From contig JAPPNY010000052.1 of NCBI GenBank assembly GCA_028818385.1, forward strand, positions 1 to 5,887: DNA of 5,887 bases. Direction: 5' to 3'. Shown piece after piece: positions 1 through 5,883 of the stretch. Position numbers and translations under genes: made by a program. The notes below the pieces were generated by a model, which was given only the letters and a program-made list of their open reading frames with translations, made no database searches and had not been told where the DNA came from. How positions within the stretch are numbered: the stretch's first letter is position 1; every line of letters begins with the position of its first letter. The stretch comes from Spirochaetaceae bacterium (GTDB taxonomy: Bacteria > Spirochaetota > Spirochaetia > SZUA-6 > Bin103).

Positions 1-956
1 CGCCGGTGGAGAACCGGCTGGGCGACCTGTGGGCGCTGTTCGACTTCCTCAATCCGGGCCTGCTCGGCTCGCGCACCGCGTTCGGGACCTTCGTCAAGGC
101 GCTGCAGGCGCGGCCCGAGCAGCCCTTCGCGCCGCTGCGGCGGCTGGTGAGCCCGTACATCCTGCGCCGGCTGAAGACCGACCGCAGCATCATCGCCGAT
201 CTGCCGGACAAGACCGAGACCGACCGCTACTGCCACCTGACGCGCGCGCAGGTCAGGCTCTACCAGCACGTGGTGCAGACGCTGCAGCGCGCGCTGGAGT
301 CCAGCGAGGGGATCGAGCGCCGCGGCCTGGTGCTAGGCTCGCTGCTGCGCCTCAAGCAGGTGTGCAACCATCCCAGTCAGATCTCCGGGGACGGCGAGTA
401 CGCCCCGGCCGCCAGCGGGAAGTTCCTGCGGCTGGCCGAGCTCTGCGAGGAGCTCGCCGCCCGCCAGGAGCGCGTGCTGGTCTTCACCCAGTATCGCGAG
501 ATCATCGATCCGCTGGCCGAGTACGCCGCGACCCTGTTCGGCCGCGCCGGGCTGGTGCTGCACGGCGGGACGGGAGTCGCGGAGCGGCGCGCCGTGGTGG
601 AGCGATTCCAGGCGGATGACGGGCCGCCGTACCTGATCCTGTCGCTCAAGGCCGGCGGCACCGGACTGAACCTGACCGCCGCGTCGCACGTCATTCACTT
701 CGACCGCTGGTGGAACCCGGCGGTGGAGAACCAGGCCACCGACCGCGCCTTCCGCATCGGCCAGCGGCGCAACGTGCTGGTCCACAAGTTCATCACGCGC
801 GGCACCGTCGAGGAACGGATCGACGCCATGATCGCGGACAAGCGGCACCTGGCCGACGATGTCCTGGGCGGTGACCAGGAGGTGAACGTCACCGACCTGT
901 CCGACGACGAGCTGCTCGAGCTGGTCCGGCTCGACGTGAACAGCGCCGCGCTATAG
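1..956 (+). CDS. SNF2-family DNA-dependent ATPase/helicase, C-terminal part (5' end outside window)
   Basis: This is the C-terminal 317 or so residues of an SNF2/HepA-like superfamily 2 ATPase, a family that uses ATP to move along or remodel double-stranded DNA and its bound proteins. The window opens inside helicase motif III (PVENRLGDLWALF). The GTG at position 6 encodes the Val of that motif, so it is not a start codon; the true start and the ATP-binding motifs I and II lie upstream. Counting that Val as residue 1, the second RecA-like lobe is complete. It has LRRLKTD at 53-59, motif IV VLVFTQY at 157-163, LHGGT at 185-189, motif V LKAGGTGLNLTAA at 214-226, and motif VI with the arginine fingers QATDRAFRIGQ at 243-253. 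The conserved bacterial tail (LSDDELLELVRLD, 298-310) is present and the gene ends normally at TAG 954-956. It is followed after 6 bp by a SWIM zinc-finger gene, a common partner of bacterial SNF2 proteins. Family assignment is firm; the cellular role is not known. Confidence 0.96.
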   Translation, partial: PVENRLGDLWALFDFLNPGLLGSRTAFGTFVKALQARPEQPFAPLRRLVSPYILRRLKTDRSIIADLPDKTETDRYCHLTRAQVRLYQHVVQTLQRALESSEGIERRGLVLGSLLRLKQVCNHPSQISGDGEYAPAASGKFLRLAELCEELAARQERVLVFTQYREIIDPLAEYAATLFGRAGLVLHGGTGVAERRAVVERFQADDGPPYLILSLKAGGTGLNLTAASHVIHFDRWWNPAVENQATDRAFRIGQRRNVLVHKFITRGTVEERIDAMIADKRHLADDVLGGDQEVNVTDLSDDELLELVRLDVNSAAL

Positions 957-962
957 CTTGTC

Positions 963-1610
963 GTGGCGTTCATGGCCAAGAGGACCCTGCGCCCGGTAAC
1001 AATCGAAGGCCGCGCCATCGCCCGCAGCTTCTGGGGCAAGCGCTGGTGCGCGCACCTGGAGTCGTTCTCGGACTACGCCAACCGGTTGCCGCGCGGCCGC
1101 ACCTACGCCCGCAGCGGCGCCATCCGGCACCTGGAGATCCACGCCGGTCGCATCGAGGCCACGGTCAAGGGATCACGGGTCAGGCCGTATGAGGTCGCCA
1201 TCCGTGTGCAGGAGCTTCCGGCCGCGACCTGGAAGGCGATCCGGGAGGCATGCTCGGGGCAGATCGGCTCGATGCTGGAGCTGCTCCGGGGATCGCTCTC
1301 CGACCACGTGATGGAGATCGTGTCCGATCCGGAGCGCGGCCTGTTCCCGAAGCCGCGGCAGATCGAGCTTGCCTGCAGTTGCCCCGACTGGGCGACCATG
1401 TGCAAGCACGTCGCGGCGGTGCTCTACGGCGTCGGCCATCGGCTCGACGACAGCCCGGAGTTGCTGTTTCGGCTGCGCGGGGTCGATCCGGCGGAGTTGA
1501 TCAGCGCCGAGACGGTGCTGCCCGACGGCGCGGCGGACGGCGCCGACGCCCTGGCCGAGGATCAGCTCGGCGACATCTTCGGCATCGACTTCGACGCGGA
1601 TGGTCAATAG
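963..1610 (+). CDS. SWIM zinc-finger family protein, partner of the upstream SNF2 ATPase
   Basis: A 215-residue protein with a SWIM-type zinc finger, C-x-C-x6-C-x-H, at Cys138, Cys140, Cys147 and His149 (CSCPDWATMCKH). SWIM fingers are predicted to bind DNA or proteins. The N-terminal part has the pattern typical of the bacterial family that sits beside SNF2 genes: ARSFWGKRWCAHLES at 20-34, SDYANRLPRGRTY at 36-48, and the VKGSRVRPYEV strand at 68-78. GLFPKP (126-131) leads into the finger. After it come a PELLFRLRGVD segment (165-175) and an acidic tail. The gene starts 6 bp after the SNF2 stop, so the two are almost certainly co-transcribed. Neither the GTG at 963 nor the in-frame ATG at 972 has a recognisable Shine-Dalgarno site, which fits translational coupling; ATG 972 is an equally good start. 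The stop overlaps the stop of the opposing dehydrogenase gene. The SNF2-SWIM pairing is well known in bacteria, but its function is unproven; DNA repair or chromosome upkeep is an inference. Confidence 0.93.
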   Translation: MAFMAKRTLRPVTIEGRAIARSFWGKRWCAHLESFSDYANRLPRGRTYARSGAIRHLEIHAGRIEATVKGSRVRPYEVAIRVQELPAATWKAIREACSGQIGSMLELLRGSLSDHVMEIVSDPERGLFPKPRQIELACSCPDWATMCKHVAAVLYGVGHRLDDSPELLFRLRGVDPAELISAETVLPDGAADGADALAEDQLGDIFGIDFDADGQ

Positions 1611-2626
1611 TCGACGCCGAGCTTCACGAGCGTCTCCGGCGCATCCGCGATCTTCGGGTACTCCTCGGCCAGGTCGGCGAACGGGACGACAGGCTGCACG
1701 ATCTCCTCTCCGTCGAGCCGGCGCTCGGCGATCAGCCGCAGGCACGCGCGATAGACGCGCTGCTCGTCCCAGCGGGGGTGGTCGCGCGAGGGATCGCTGT
1801 TGACGCGGGAGAACACGACATTCGGGCGGTTGAAGTGCGCTTCCGCACCCAGGTCCAGGCCGGCCGGGTACGGTCCTGGGTAGGCGCCGCACACCAGGGT
1901 GCCGCCGAACGCCACGGCGCGAAACGCCTGTTGAAGCGCCGGCACGGAGCCCGAGTACTCGATCGCGACGTCCACGCCCGCGCCGCCGGTGGCCTGCTTG
2001 ATCTCGCGGCCCGCGTCGCACGCGGTCGGATCGAGCGTCCGCGTGGCGCCGGTGCGGGATGCCACGTCGCGGCGCAACGCGATCGGATCGACGGCGATCA
2101 CTTCCGAGGCGCCGGCCAGGCGGGCCATCTGCATGGCGACCAGTCCGATCGCCCCCAGGCCGAACACCGCGACGCGGTCGCCCAGGCGGACGTGGCCGTC
2201 GCGCACGGCCCCCATCGCGAACACGGCCGGGTCCAGGCACAGGGCCGACTTCCAGCTCACGTCCGGCTGCAGGCGGAAGCAGCGGTCGGCCGGCAGGACG
2301 TGCGACTCCCGGAAGCTCCCGTACGCGAAGACCCGGTCGCCGATGCGGAGACCGCTCACCGCCGTTCCCGCCTCCACCACGGTGCCCGAGAACATGTTGC
2401 CGACGCCGTACGCGGCATCGGCGCGACCCTCGCCGGTGAACAGCCCCAGGTCGCGGTCGTACGATCCGCGCGGATTCGCGTAGCCCTTGAAGAACGACAT
2501 CTCGGTGCCGTGCTTGGCCGCCGCGTGCTCGGACGCCACGCGCACGTCCCCGGCTCCCACCGGGGCGTCCTCGTACTCCCGCCACTCCAGCCTTCCCGGC
2601 GCGACCCCGACCAGTTCCTTCGGCAT
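1604..2626 (-). CDS. Zinc-independent medium-chain dehydrogenase/reductase (alcohol dehydrogenase-like)
   Basis: A 340-residue MDR-superfamily oxidoreductase, probably cytosolic. The N-terminal GroES-like domain spans about 1-120. The Rossmann fold follows, with VAVFGLGAIG at 152-161 (GxGxxG at 156-161). Asp180 ends the second strand (VIAVD), which usually means NAD(H) rather than NADP(H). TGGAGVDVAIEYSG at 213-226 is the usual substrate-side strand of the fold. The catalytic zinc ligands of classical alcohol dehydrogenases are missing: the usual Cys-Gly-Thr-Asp is His-Gly-Thr-Glu (39-42), and the usual Gly-His-Glu is Gly-Asn-Met (76-78). The four-cysteine structural zinc loop is also absent. 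Length is normal for the family. This resembles the zinc-less, BchC-like or sugar-dehydrogenase-like branch, but the substrate cannot be read from the sequence. ATG at 2624-2626 is preceded by AAGG at a 7-nt spacing. The gene stands alone on its strand, converging on the SWIM gene with a 7-bp overlap and diverging from the glycosylase gene. Confidence 0.92.
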   Translation of the reverse strand: MPKELVGVAPGRLEWREYEDAPVGAGDVRVASEHAAAKHGTEMSFFKGYANPRGSYDRDLGLFTGEGRADAAYGVGNMFSGTVVEAGTAVSGLRIGDRVFAYGSFRESHVLPADRCFRLQPDVSWKSALCLDPAVFAMGAVRDGHVRLGDRVAVFGLGAIGLVAMQMARLAGASEVIAVDPIALRRDVASRTGATRTLDPTACDAGREIKQATGGAGVDVAIEYSGSVPALQQAFRAVAFGGTLVCGAYPGPYPAGLDLGAEAHFNRPNVVFSRVNSDPSRDHPRWDEQRVYRACLRLIAERRLDGEEIVQPVVPFADLAEEYPKIADAPETLVKLGVDY

Positions 2627-2633
2627 GATGCAA

Positions 2634-2637
2634 CCTT
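2634..2637 (-). promoter_or_regulatory. Ribosome binding site of the dehydrogenase gene
   Basis: On the minus strand AAGG lies 7 nt upstream of the ATG at 2626-2624. It supports that ATG as the start. The site lies inside the 38-bp gap between the two divergent genes. Confidence 0.6.
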
Positions 2638-2654
2638 AGATGCGATGACACGGC

Positions 2655-2660
2655 GAGGGG
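2655..2660 (+). promoter_or_regulatory. Shine-Dalgarno site GAGGGG for a CTG start
   Basis: GAGGGG lies 4 nt upstream of the CTG at 2665-2667 (6 nt measured from its AGG). It is the only strong Shine-Dalgarno-like sequence before the glycosylase gene and decides the start. The frame has no ATG, GTG or TTG between the in-frame stop at 2626-2628 and the GTG at 2794. Confidence 0.6.
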
Positions 2661-2664
2661 AACG

Positions 2665-3852
2665 CTGAAGACGGCACTGTCCAATCGGGAAGCACGGCGC
2701 ATCGCGCTGGCGGCGCAGGGGTTCGCCGACCGGGCGCCGGCAGGCCGCGTCGACAGCCGCCACTTCGACCGGCTGTTCGACCGGGTCAAGGTCGTGCAGC
2801 TCGACTCGGTCAACGTGGCGGTGCGTACCCACTACATGCCGGCGTTCTCCCGCCTGGCCCCCTACCCGCGGTACCGGTTCGACGCCTACGCCTACGGCCG
2901 GCGGCGGCTGTTCGAGGCGTGGGGGCACGTCGCGTCGCTGCTGCCGGTCGAGCACTATCCGCTGCTGCGCCACCGCATGGAGGAGGCGCACTCCCGCTGG
3001 GTCAGCTCCTTCGGCCGGGAGCGCCGCGCCTACGTGGAGGCGATCCGCCGGGAGGTGGCCGAGCGCGGACCACTCGCGGTGTTGGACCTGCGCGACCAGG
3101 GCCGCGGCCGCAGCGGGCCGTGGTGGGGGCGCAGCGACGGCAAGCTCGCCCTGGAGTGGCTGTTCGCCACCGGCCGGCTGGCGACTTCCCGACGCGGCAA
3201 CTTCACGCGCGTCTACGACCTGTCCGAGCGGGTGATCCCCTCCGAGGTGCTGGCCGCGCCGGCGCCCGCGACGCGTGACGCGCAGCGGGAGCTCCTGCGC
3301 CTGGCCGCCCGCGCGCACGGCATCGGCGACGCGGGCGACCTGGCCGACTACTACCGCATCCGCGTGCCGCAGGCGCGGCCTCTCCTGCGGGAGCTGGTGG
3401 AGGAAGGCGAGCTGCTGGAAGCGAGCGTGGAAGGCTGGAGCCGGCCCGCCTATCTGCACCGCGACGCCCGCGTTCCCCGGCGAATCGGGGCGAGCGCGCT
3501 GCTCAGTCCGTTCGACTCGCTGATCTGGCGCCGGGAGCGCACAGAACGCCTGTTCGGCTTCCGTTACCGCATCGAGATCTACGTCCCGGAGCCGGAGCGG
3601 CAGTACGGCTACTACGTGTTCCCGTTCCTGACCGGCGACACGCTGGCGGCACGCGTGGATCTCAAGGCGGACCGGGCGCGTGGAGCGCTGCTGGTGCGTG
3701 GCGCGTACCTGGAGGAGGGCTGCGAGGCCGGCGCGGTCGCCGGCGAGCTGGCCGCGCACCTGGCGTCGATGGCGTCCTGGCTGGAGCTGGACGAGTTGAT
3801 CGTCGGCAGGCGCGGCAACCTGGCGACTCCGCTGCGCCGTACCGTCGGGTAG
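2665..3852 (+). CDS. ycaQ: YcaQ/AlkZ-like DNA glycosylase (winged-helix HTH_42 family), probable CTG start
   Basis: A 395-residue member of the HTH_42 family (Pfam), which includes E. coli YcaQ and Streptomyces AlkZ. These base-excision glycosylases remove bulky N-alkyl purines and unhook interstrand crosslinks. Numbered from the CTG start, residues 5-20 (LSNREARRIALAAQGF) match the usual N-terminus. The catalytic Gln-x-Asp is Q45-L-D47 within VVQLDSVNV. Having Asp in the third position fits the broad YcaQ class rather than the azinomycin-specific AlkZ class, which has Gln-x-Gln. Further conserved blocks are HYMPAFSRLAPY (56-67), TGRLATSRRGNFTRVYDLSE (169-188) and ALLSPFDSLIWRRERTERLF (278-297). 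The segment from FRYRIEIYVP to FPFLTGDTLAARVDLKADR (299-336) is also conserved. Length is close to E. coli YcaQ (about 410). The first ordinary start codon, GTG 2794, would begin at V44, just before the catalytic Gln, and lose the first helices, so CTG 2665 is preferred. A miscalled base in the GGGG run at 2657-2660 is an alternative. The gene stands alone between two minus-strand genes. Confidence 0.9.
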   Translation: MKTALSNREARRIALAAQGFADRAPAGRVDSRHFDRLFDRVKVVQLDSVNVAVRTHYMPAFSRLAPYPRYRFDAYAYGRRRLFEAWGHVASLLPVEHYPLLRHRMEEAHSRWVSSFGRERRAYVEAIRREVAERGPLAVLDLRDQGRGRSGPWWGRSDGKLALEWLFATGRLATSRRGNFTRVYDLSERVIPSEVLAAPAPATRDAQRELLRLAARAHGIGDAGDLADYYRIRVPQARPLLRELVEEGELLEASVEGWSRPAYLHRDARVPRRIGASALLSPFDSLIWRRERTERLFGFRYRIEIYVPEPERQYGYYVFPFLTGDTLAARVDLKADRARGALLVRGAYLEEGCEAGAVAGELAAHLASMASWLELDELIVGRRGNLATPLRRTVG

Positions 3853-3869
3853 GGCCTCCGGGGCGCTAC
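3849..3869. terminator. Possible weak bidirectional hairpin at a convergent gene junction
   Basis: GTAG (3849-3852) pairs with CTAC (3866-3869). After one G-G mismatch, GCC (3854-3856) pairs with GGC (3862-3864), followed by one T-G wobble and a 3-nt loop. The arms contain both stop codons: TAG of the glycosylase gene and, on the other strand, TAG of the haloperoxidase gene. There is no T-tract on either side and the stem is imperfect. It is the only candidate terminator I can see in the 13-bp gap, and it may be coincidence, since TAG and CTA pair by nature. Confidence 0.25.
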
Positions 3870-5719
3870 GAGGAGTCGCCGAAGTAGGCCAGGGCCTGCT
3901 CGAAGGCGGCGATGCCGATCTTGGAGCCGATGATGCGGCCCGGCAGGTCGTCCACCCAGGGGTGGATGCCGCCGTACAACCGGGAGATGCCCGCCTCGTC
4001 GGAGGCGTCGTAGTAGGTCGCCCACTGCAGAGTGAGCGTCTCGGTCGGCCCGGACTCGAACACCAGGAAGTCGTGCTCCGGCGCGACGAACTCGCCCAGG
4101 CCGCCGGGGAAGTACTCGCTTCCCGTGAACAGCGCCATCACCTCGGCGGCGGCGCGGCTGAAGGTGCTGTGGCCGGAGATGTAGCCGGCGAACGGCGGCG
4201 TGACGAAGGTGTCGCGCTGGTAGGGGACCCAGTCGGCGGCCAGGATCCAGTCCACGCCGCTGTACTGGGTCTCCGGGTCCTCGGGAATGCCCAGCCAGCC
4301 GTAGATCGCGACCTTGCCGACGTGCTCTGCAAGGTGGGCGTGGCGCTCGCCGGCGGCGGCCGACTCCCCGGTGACCACCTCGACCAGTCCCGGGTGCAGC
4401 GGCAGGCCGTGCTCGTGGTAGGAGGGCAGGTCCGGGTCGGAGGACTGGCCGAGCCCCGCCATGTAGCGGATGGCCGTGATCGGCCGCACGTAGTCGTAGT
4501 GGCCCTTCAGACCCCAGGCGCAGATCGCCGCGTCGTGCGTGGCGCCGTTCAGGGCCAAGTACAGCTTGAGGTCCCACTCCAGCGGGCCGAGCTCCCTGCC
4601 CTCGCCGCCCAGGCGGCGCTCCGCCAGCGGGTGGTCGGTGACGTAGTTGGCCAGCGTGTTCCAGTGCCCGGGCGGCGTCTCCGAGTCGGGACCGTCGGCC
4701 CAGAACTCGGCGATCACCCGCGCCCAGTCGCCGCGCTTGACGACGTTGGGGGCGTACGGCTCGCCGGTGACCGGGTTCACGGGGTGGCCGCGGCCGTCGT
4801 TCGTGCCCAGGCTGTTGTTGCCGAACGCGCCGGGCGAGATGTCCATCAGCACGCCGTCGTCCGGAGTGAGCGTGGCGCTGTAGTGCGCGACCTGGGCGAA
4901 GGCCATCTGGTATTCGATGCTGCGGTGGCCTCCCAGGTAGGGCGGCGGGCCCGGGTCGAGGTAGACGCCTTCGTCGGCCATGCCCTCGTCGGCCAGCGCG
5001 AACGGCGTGACCGCCCCCCAGTGCGAGCCGATGAAACGCTGCACGCCGCCCGCCTGCTGGCGGCCGGCCTGGTCGATGAACATGCGCAGCGCCAGCGGCT
5101 GCCAGCGGTTGGGGTCGTGCACGACGCCGGATCCGGAGTTCGCCACCACCATCGGCCGGTTGGCGGGGCGGTACTCCCACTCGAAGGCGTAGGAGCCCAG
5201 CTCGTCGGCGCCGTCGTCGTAGCCCAGGTCGACGATGAGGTTGCCGATGCGGTTGCCGAGCGCCGCCGGGCTCGTCCCTTCCCGGCCGCTGTAGTCGGGG
5301 TCGTAGCCGAGCTCCTTCATCAGGTTGTCGAAGCTGGTCAGCGACTCGTAGGCGCCGGGAGAGTCGCGGTACCGGTTGTACAGCACGCGGTAGGCGGCGT
5401 AGCTGATCGCCTCGTGGCGGGCGGCGGCGATGTCGCCGGCCGTGGCGCGCTCGTCGACCGACACTCGTTCGTCGGCCAATACCTGCCGCGCCGTGTCGTC
5501 GTAGGCGGCCCAGGCGTCCCACATGGCGACCGTGACGTGGTAGAGGTTGCGCGCGTGCACGGGCGGCCGGGCGAAGTCGTTGCGGATCGCGTGCAGCGTC
5601 ACCTCGTTCCAGCGGCGCGCCACGGAGTGCTCGGGCTCGGCGGTCACGGCGGCGGTCGTCAGGACGAGGCCGGCGAAGATGGCAAGGATCCGGCCACTTC
5701 GGCGCAGGCGAGCGAACAT
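3866..5719 (-). CDS. Secreted vanadium-dependent haloperoxidase (PAP2 superfamily)
   Basis: A 617-residue exported enzyme of the vanadium haloperoxidase/PAP2 acid phosphatase superfamily, which uses H2O2 to oxidise halides to hypohalous acids. The first 27 residues are a signal peptide: an Arg-rich start (MFARLRRSGR), a hydrophobic core (ILAIFAGLVLTTAAV) and a V-T-A cleavage site before Glu28. The mature protein is helical in character. All seven vanadate-binding positions known from Curvularia inaequalis chloroperoxidase appear with the right spacing: Lys405 and Arg412 (K-x6-RP), Ser515-Gly516-His517 (ISGHS), and Arg580 and His586 (R-x5-H). His586 would be the axial vanadium ligand and His517 the acid-base residue. 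Trp402 and Phe510 sit where that enzyme has Trp350 and Phe397 near the halide pocket. Length is close to the 609 residues of the fungal enzyme. The gene is monocistronic as far as visible, with a TATAAT box 11 nt before ATG and no Shine-Dalgarno site. Bacterial members often have untested substrates, so halide preference, or even a phosphatase activity, is open. Confidence 0.93.
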   Translation of the reverse strand: MFARLRRSGRILAIFAGLVLTTAAVTAEPEHSVARRWNEVTLHAIRNDFARPPVHARNLYHVTVAMWDAWAAYDDTARQVLADERVSVDERATAGDIAAARHEAISYAAYRVLYNRYRDSPGAYESLTSFDNLMKELGYDPDYSGREGTSPAALGNRIGNLIVDLGYDDGADELGSYAFEWEYRPANRPMVVANSGSGVVHDPNRWQPLALRMFIDQAGRQQAGGVQRFIGSHWGAVTPFALADEGMADEGVYLDPGPPPYLGGHRSIEYQMAFAQVAHYSATLTPDDGVLMDISPGAFGNNSLGTNDGRGHPVNPVTGEPYAPNVVKRGDWARVIAEFWADGPDSETPPGHWNTLANYVTDHPLAERRLGGEGRELGPLEWDLKLYLALNGATHDAAICAWGLKGHYDYVRPITAIRYMAGLGQSSDPDLPSYHEHGLPLHPGLVEVVTGESAAAGERHAHLAEHVGKVAIYGWLGIPEDPETQYSGVDWILAADWVPYQRDTFVTPPFAGYISGHSTFSRAAAEVMALFTGSEYFPGGLGEFVAPEHDFLVFESGPTETLTLQWATYYDASDEAGISRLYGGIHPWVDDLPGRIIGSKIGIAAFEQALAYFGDSS

Positions 5720-5729
5720 GGCTGAACGG

Positions 5730-5758
5730 ATTATAGGGCCGAGGGTGCCCGGCGGCTA
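5730..5758 (-). promoter_or_regulatory. Predicted sigma70-type promoter of the haloperoxidase gene
   Basis: On the minus strand a perfect -10 box TATAAT occupies 5735-5730. Seventeen bases upstream, TAGCCG (5758-5753) matches the -35 consensus TTGACA at 3 of 6 positions. The expected transcription start is the A at 5723, leaving a leader of about 4 nt before the ATG. An AT-rich hexamer stands out sharply in this G+C-rich sequence. The -35 match is weak and there is no extended -10 TG. Confidence 0.6.
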
Positions 5759-5802
5759 CCGGATCGCTGCCGCGGTTCGGCGGGTTCGGCCGCTCGATGA
5801 AG

Positions 5803-5833
5803 GCGGGGCTGGCTGCGATGCGGCCAGCCCCGC
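5803..5833 (+). repeat. Strong perfect-arm inverted repeat (hairpin 1)
   Basis: The arms at 5803-5816 and 5820-5833 form a 14-bp stem closed by the 3-nt loop GAT: 13 Watson-Crick pairs and one T-G pair (5814 with 5822). The outer 11 bp are GCGGGGCTGGC against GCCAGCCCCGC. The T-G pair is a G-U wobble in plus-strand RNA but a C-A mismatch in minus-strand RNA, which favours plus-strand transcription. No T-tract follows on either strand, so it is not a textbook Rho-independent terminator. A tail-less terminator of a high-GC organism, an RNA leader element or a protein-binding palindrome are all possible. Confidence 0.7.
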
Positions 5834-5845
5834 GTCAAGGCGTTT

Positions 5846-5860
5846 CGATCCGTCGGGTCG
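5846..5860 (+). repeat. Short hairpin 2
   Basis: CGATCC (5846-5851) pairs with GGGTCG (5855-5860) around the 3-nt loop GTC, including one T-G pair (5849 with 5857). As in the preceding hairpin, that pair is a wobble only in plus-strand RNA. Alone it would be weak evidence; its interest is its position between two other hairpins. Confidence 0.4.
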
Positions 5861-5862
5861 CC

Positions 5863-5883
5863 CCGCCGGGGAAAAGCCGGCGG
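5863..5883. repeat. Short hairpin 3 with A-rich loop
   Basis: CCGCCGG (5863-5869) and CCGGCGG (5877-5883) are perfect 7-bp inverted repeats around the loop GGAAAAG. It lies 2 bp after hairpin 2 and 4 bp from the window end. Short GC palindromes are common in such G+C-rich DNA. Confidence 0.45.

Noticed and set aside
6..8. GTG as the start of the SNF2 gene
   Set aside because: It encodes the Val inside helicase motif III. The gene is cut by the window edge; it is not a short stand-alone gene.
1554..1571. Inverted repeat GCCGAG/CTCGGC near the end of the SWIM gene as a terminator
   Set aside because: Only 6 bp, inside coding sequence, with no T-tract. Such repeats are frequent by chance at this base composition.
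2613..2641. Possible plus-strand promoter for the glycosylase gene with TTAGAT as the -10 box
   Set aside because: Only 3 of 6 matches at -10 and no -35 match at a suitable spacing.
1250..2668. Open frame of 472 codons on the plus strand across the SWIM and dehydrogenase genes
   Set aside because: It is out of frame with SWIM and antisense to a well-supported dehydrogenase, and its composition is that of a shadow frame.
2794..2796. GTG as the start of the glycosylase gene
   Set aside because: It falls within the conserved VVQLDSVNV motif and would remove the family's N-terminal helices, and it has no Shine-Dalgarno site.
1173..2813. Open frame of 546 codons on the minus strand
   Set aside because: It covers the dehydrogenase gene in the wrong frame and runs antisense to SWIM, with Arg-rich low-complexity translation.
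3612..5522. Open frame of 636 codons on the minus strand in another frame
   Set aside because: It covers the haloperoxidase gene and the end of the glycosylase gene, and its product is Arg/Pro/Gly-rich with no domain.
3962..5725. Open frame of 587 codons on the plus strand, opposite the haloperoxidase gene
   Set aside because: The other strand encodes a complete haloperoxidase with a signal peptide and all active-site residues. The plus-strand translation is low-complexity, rich in Val, Gly, Arg and Ala, with no recognisable motif: a G+C-rich shadow.
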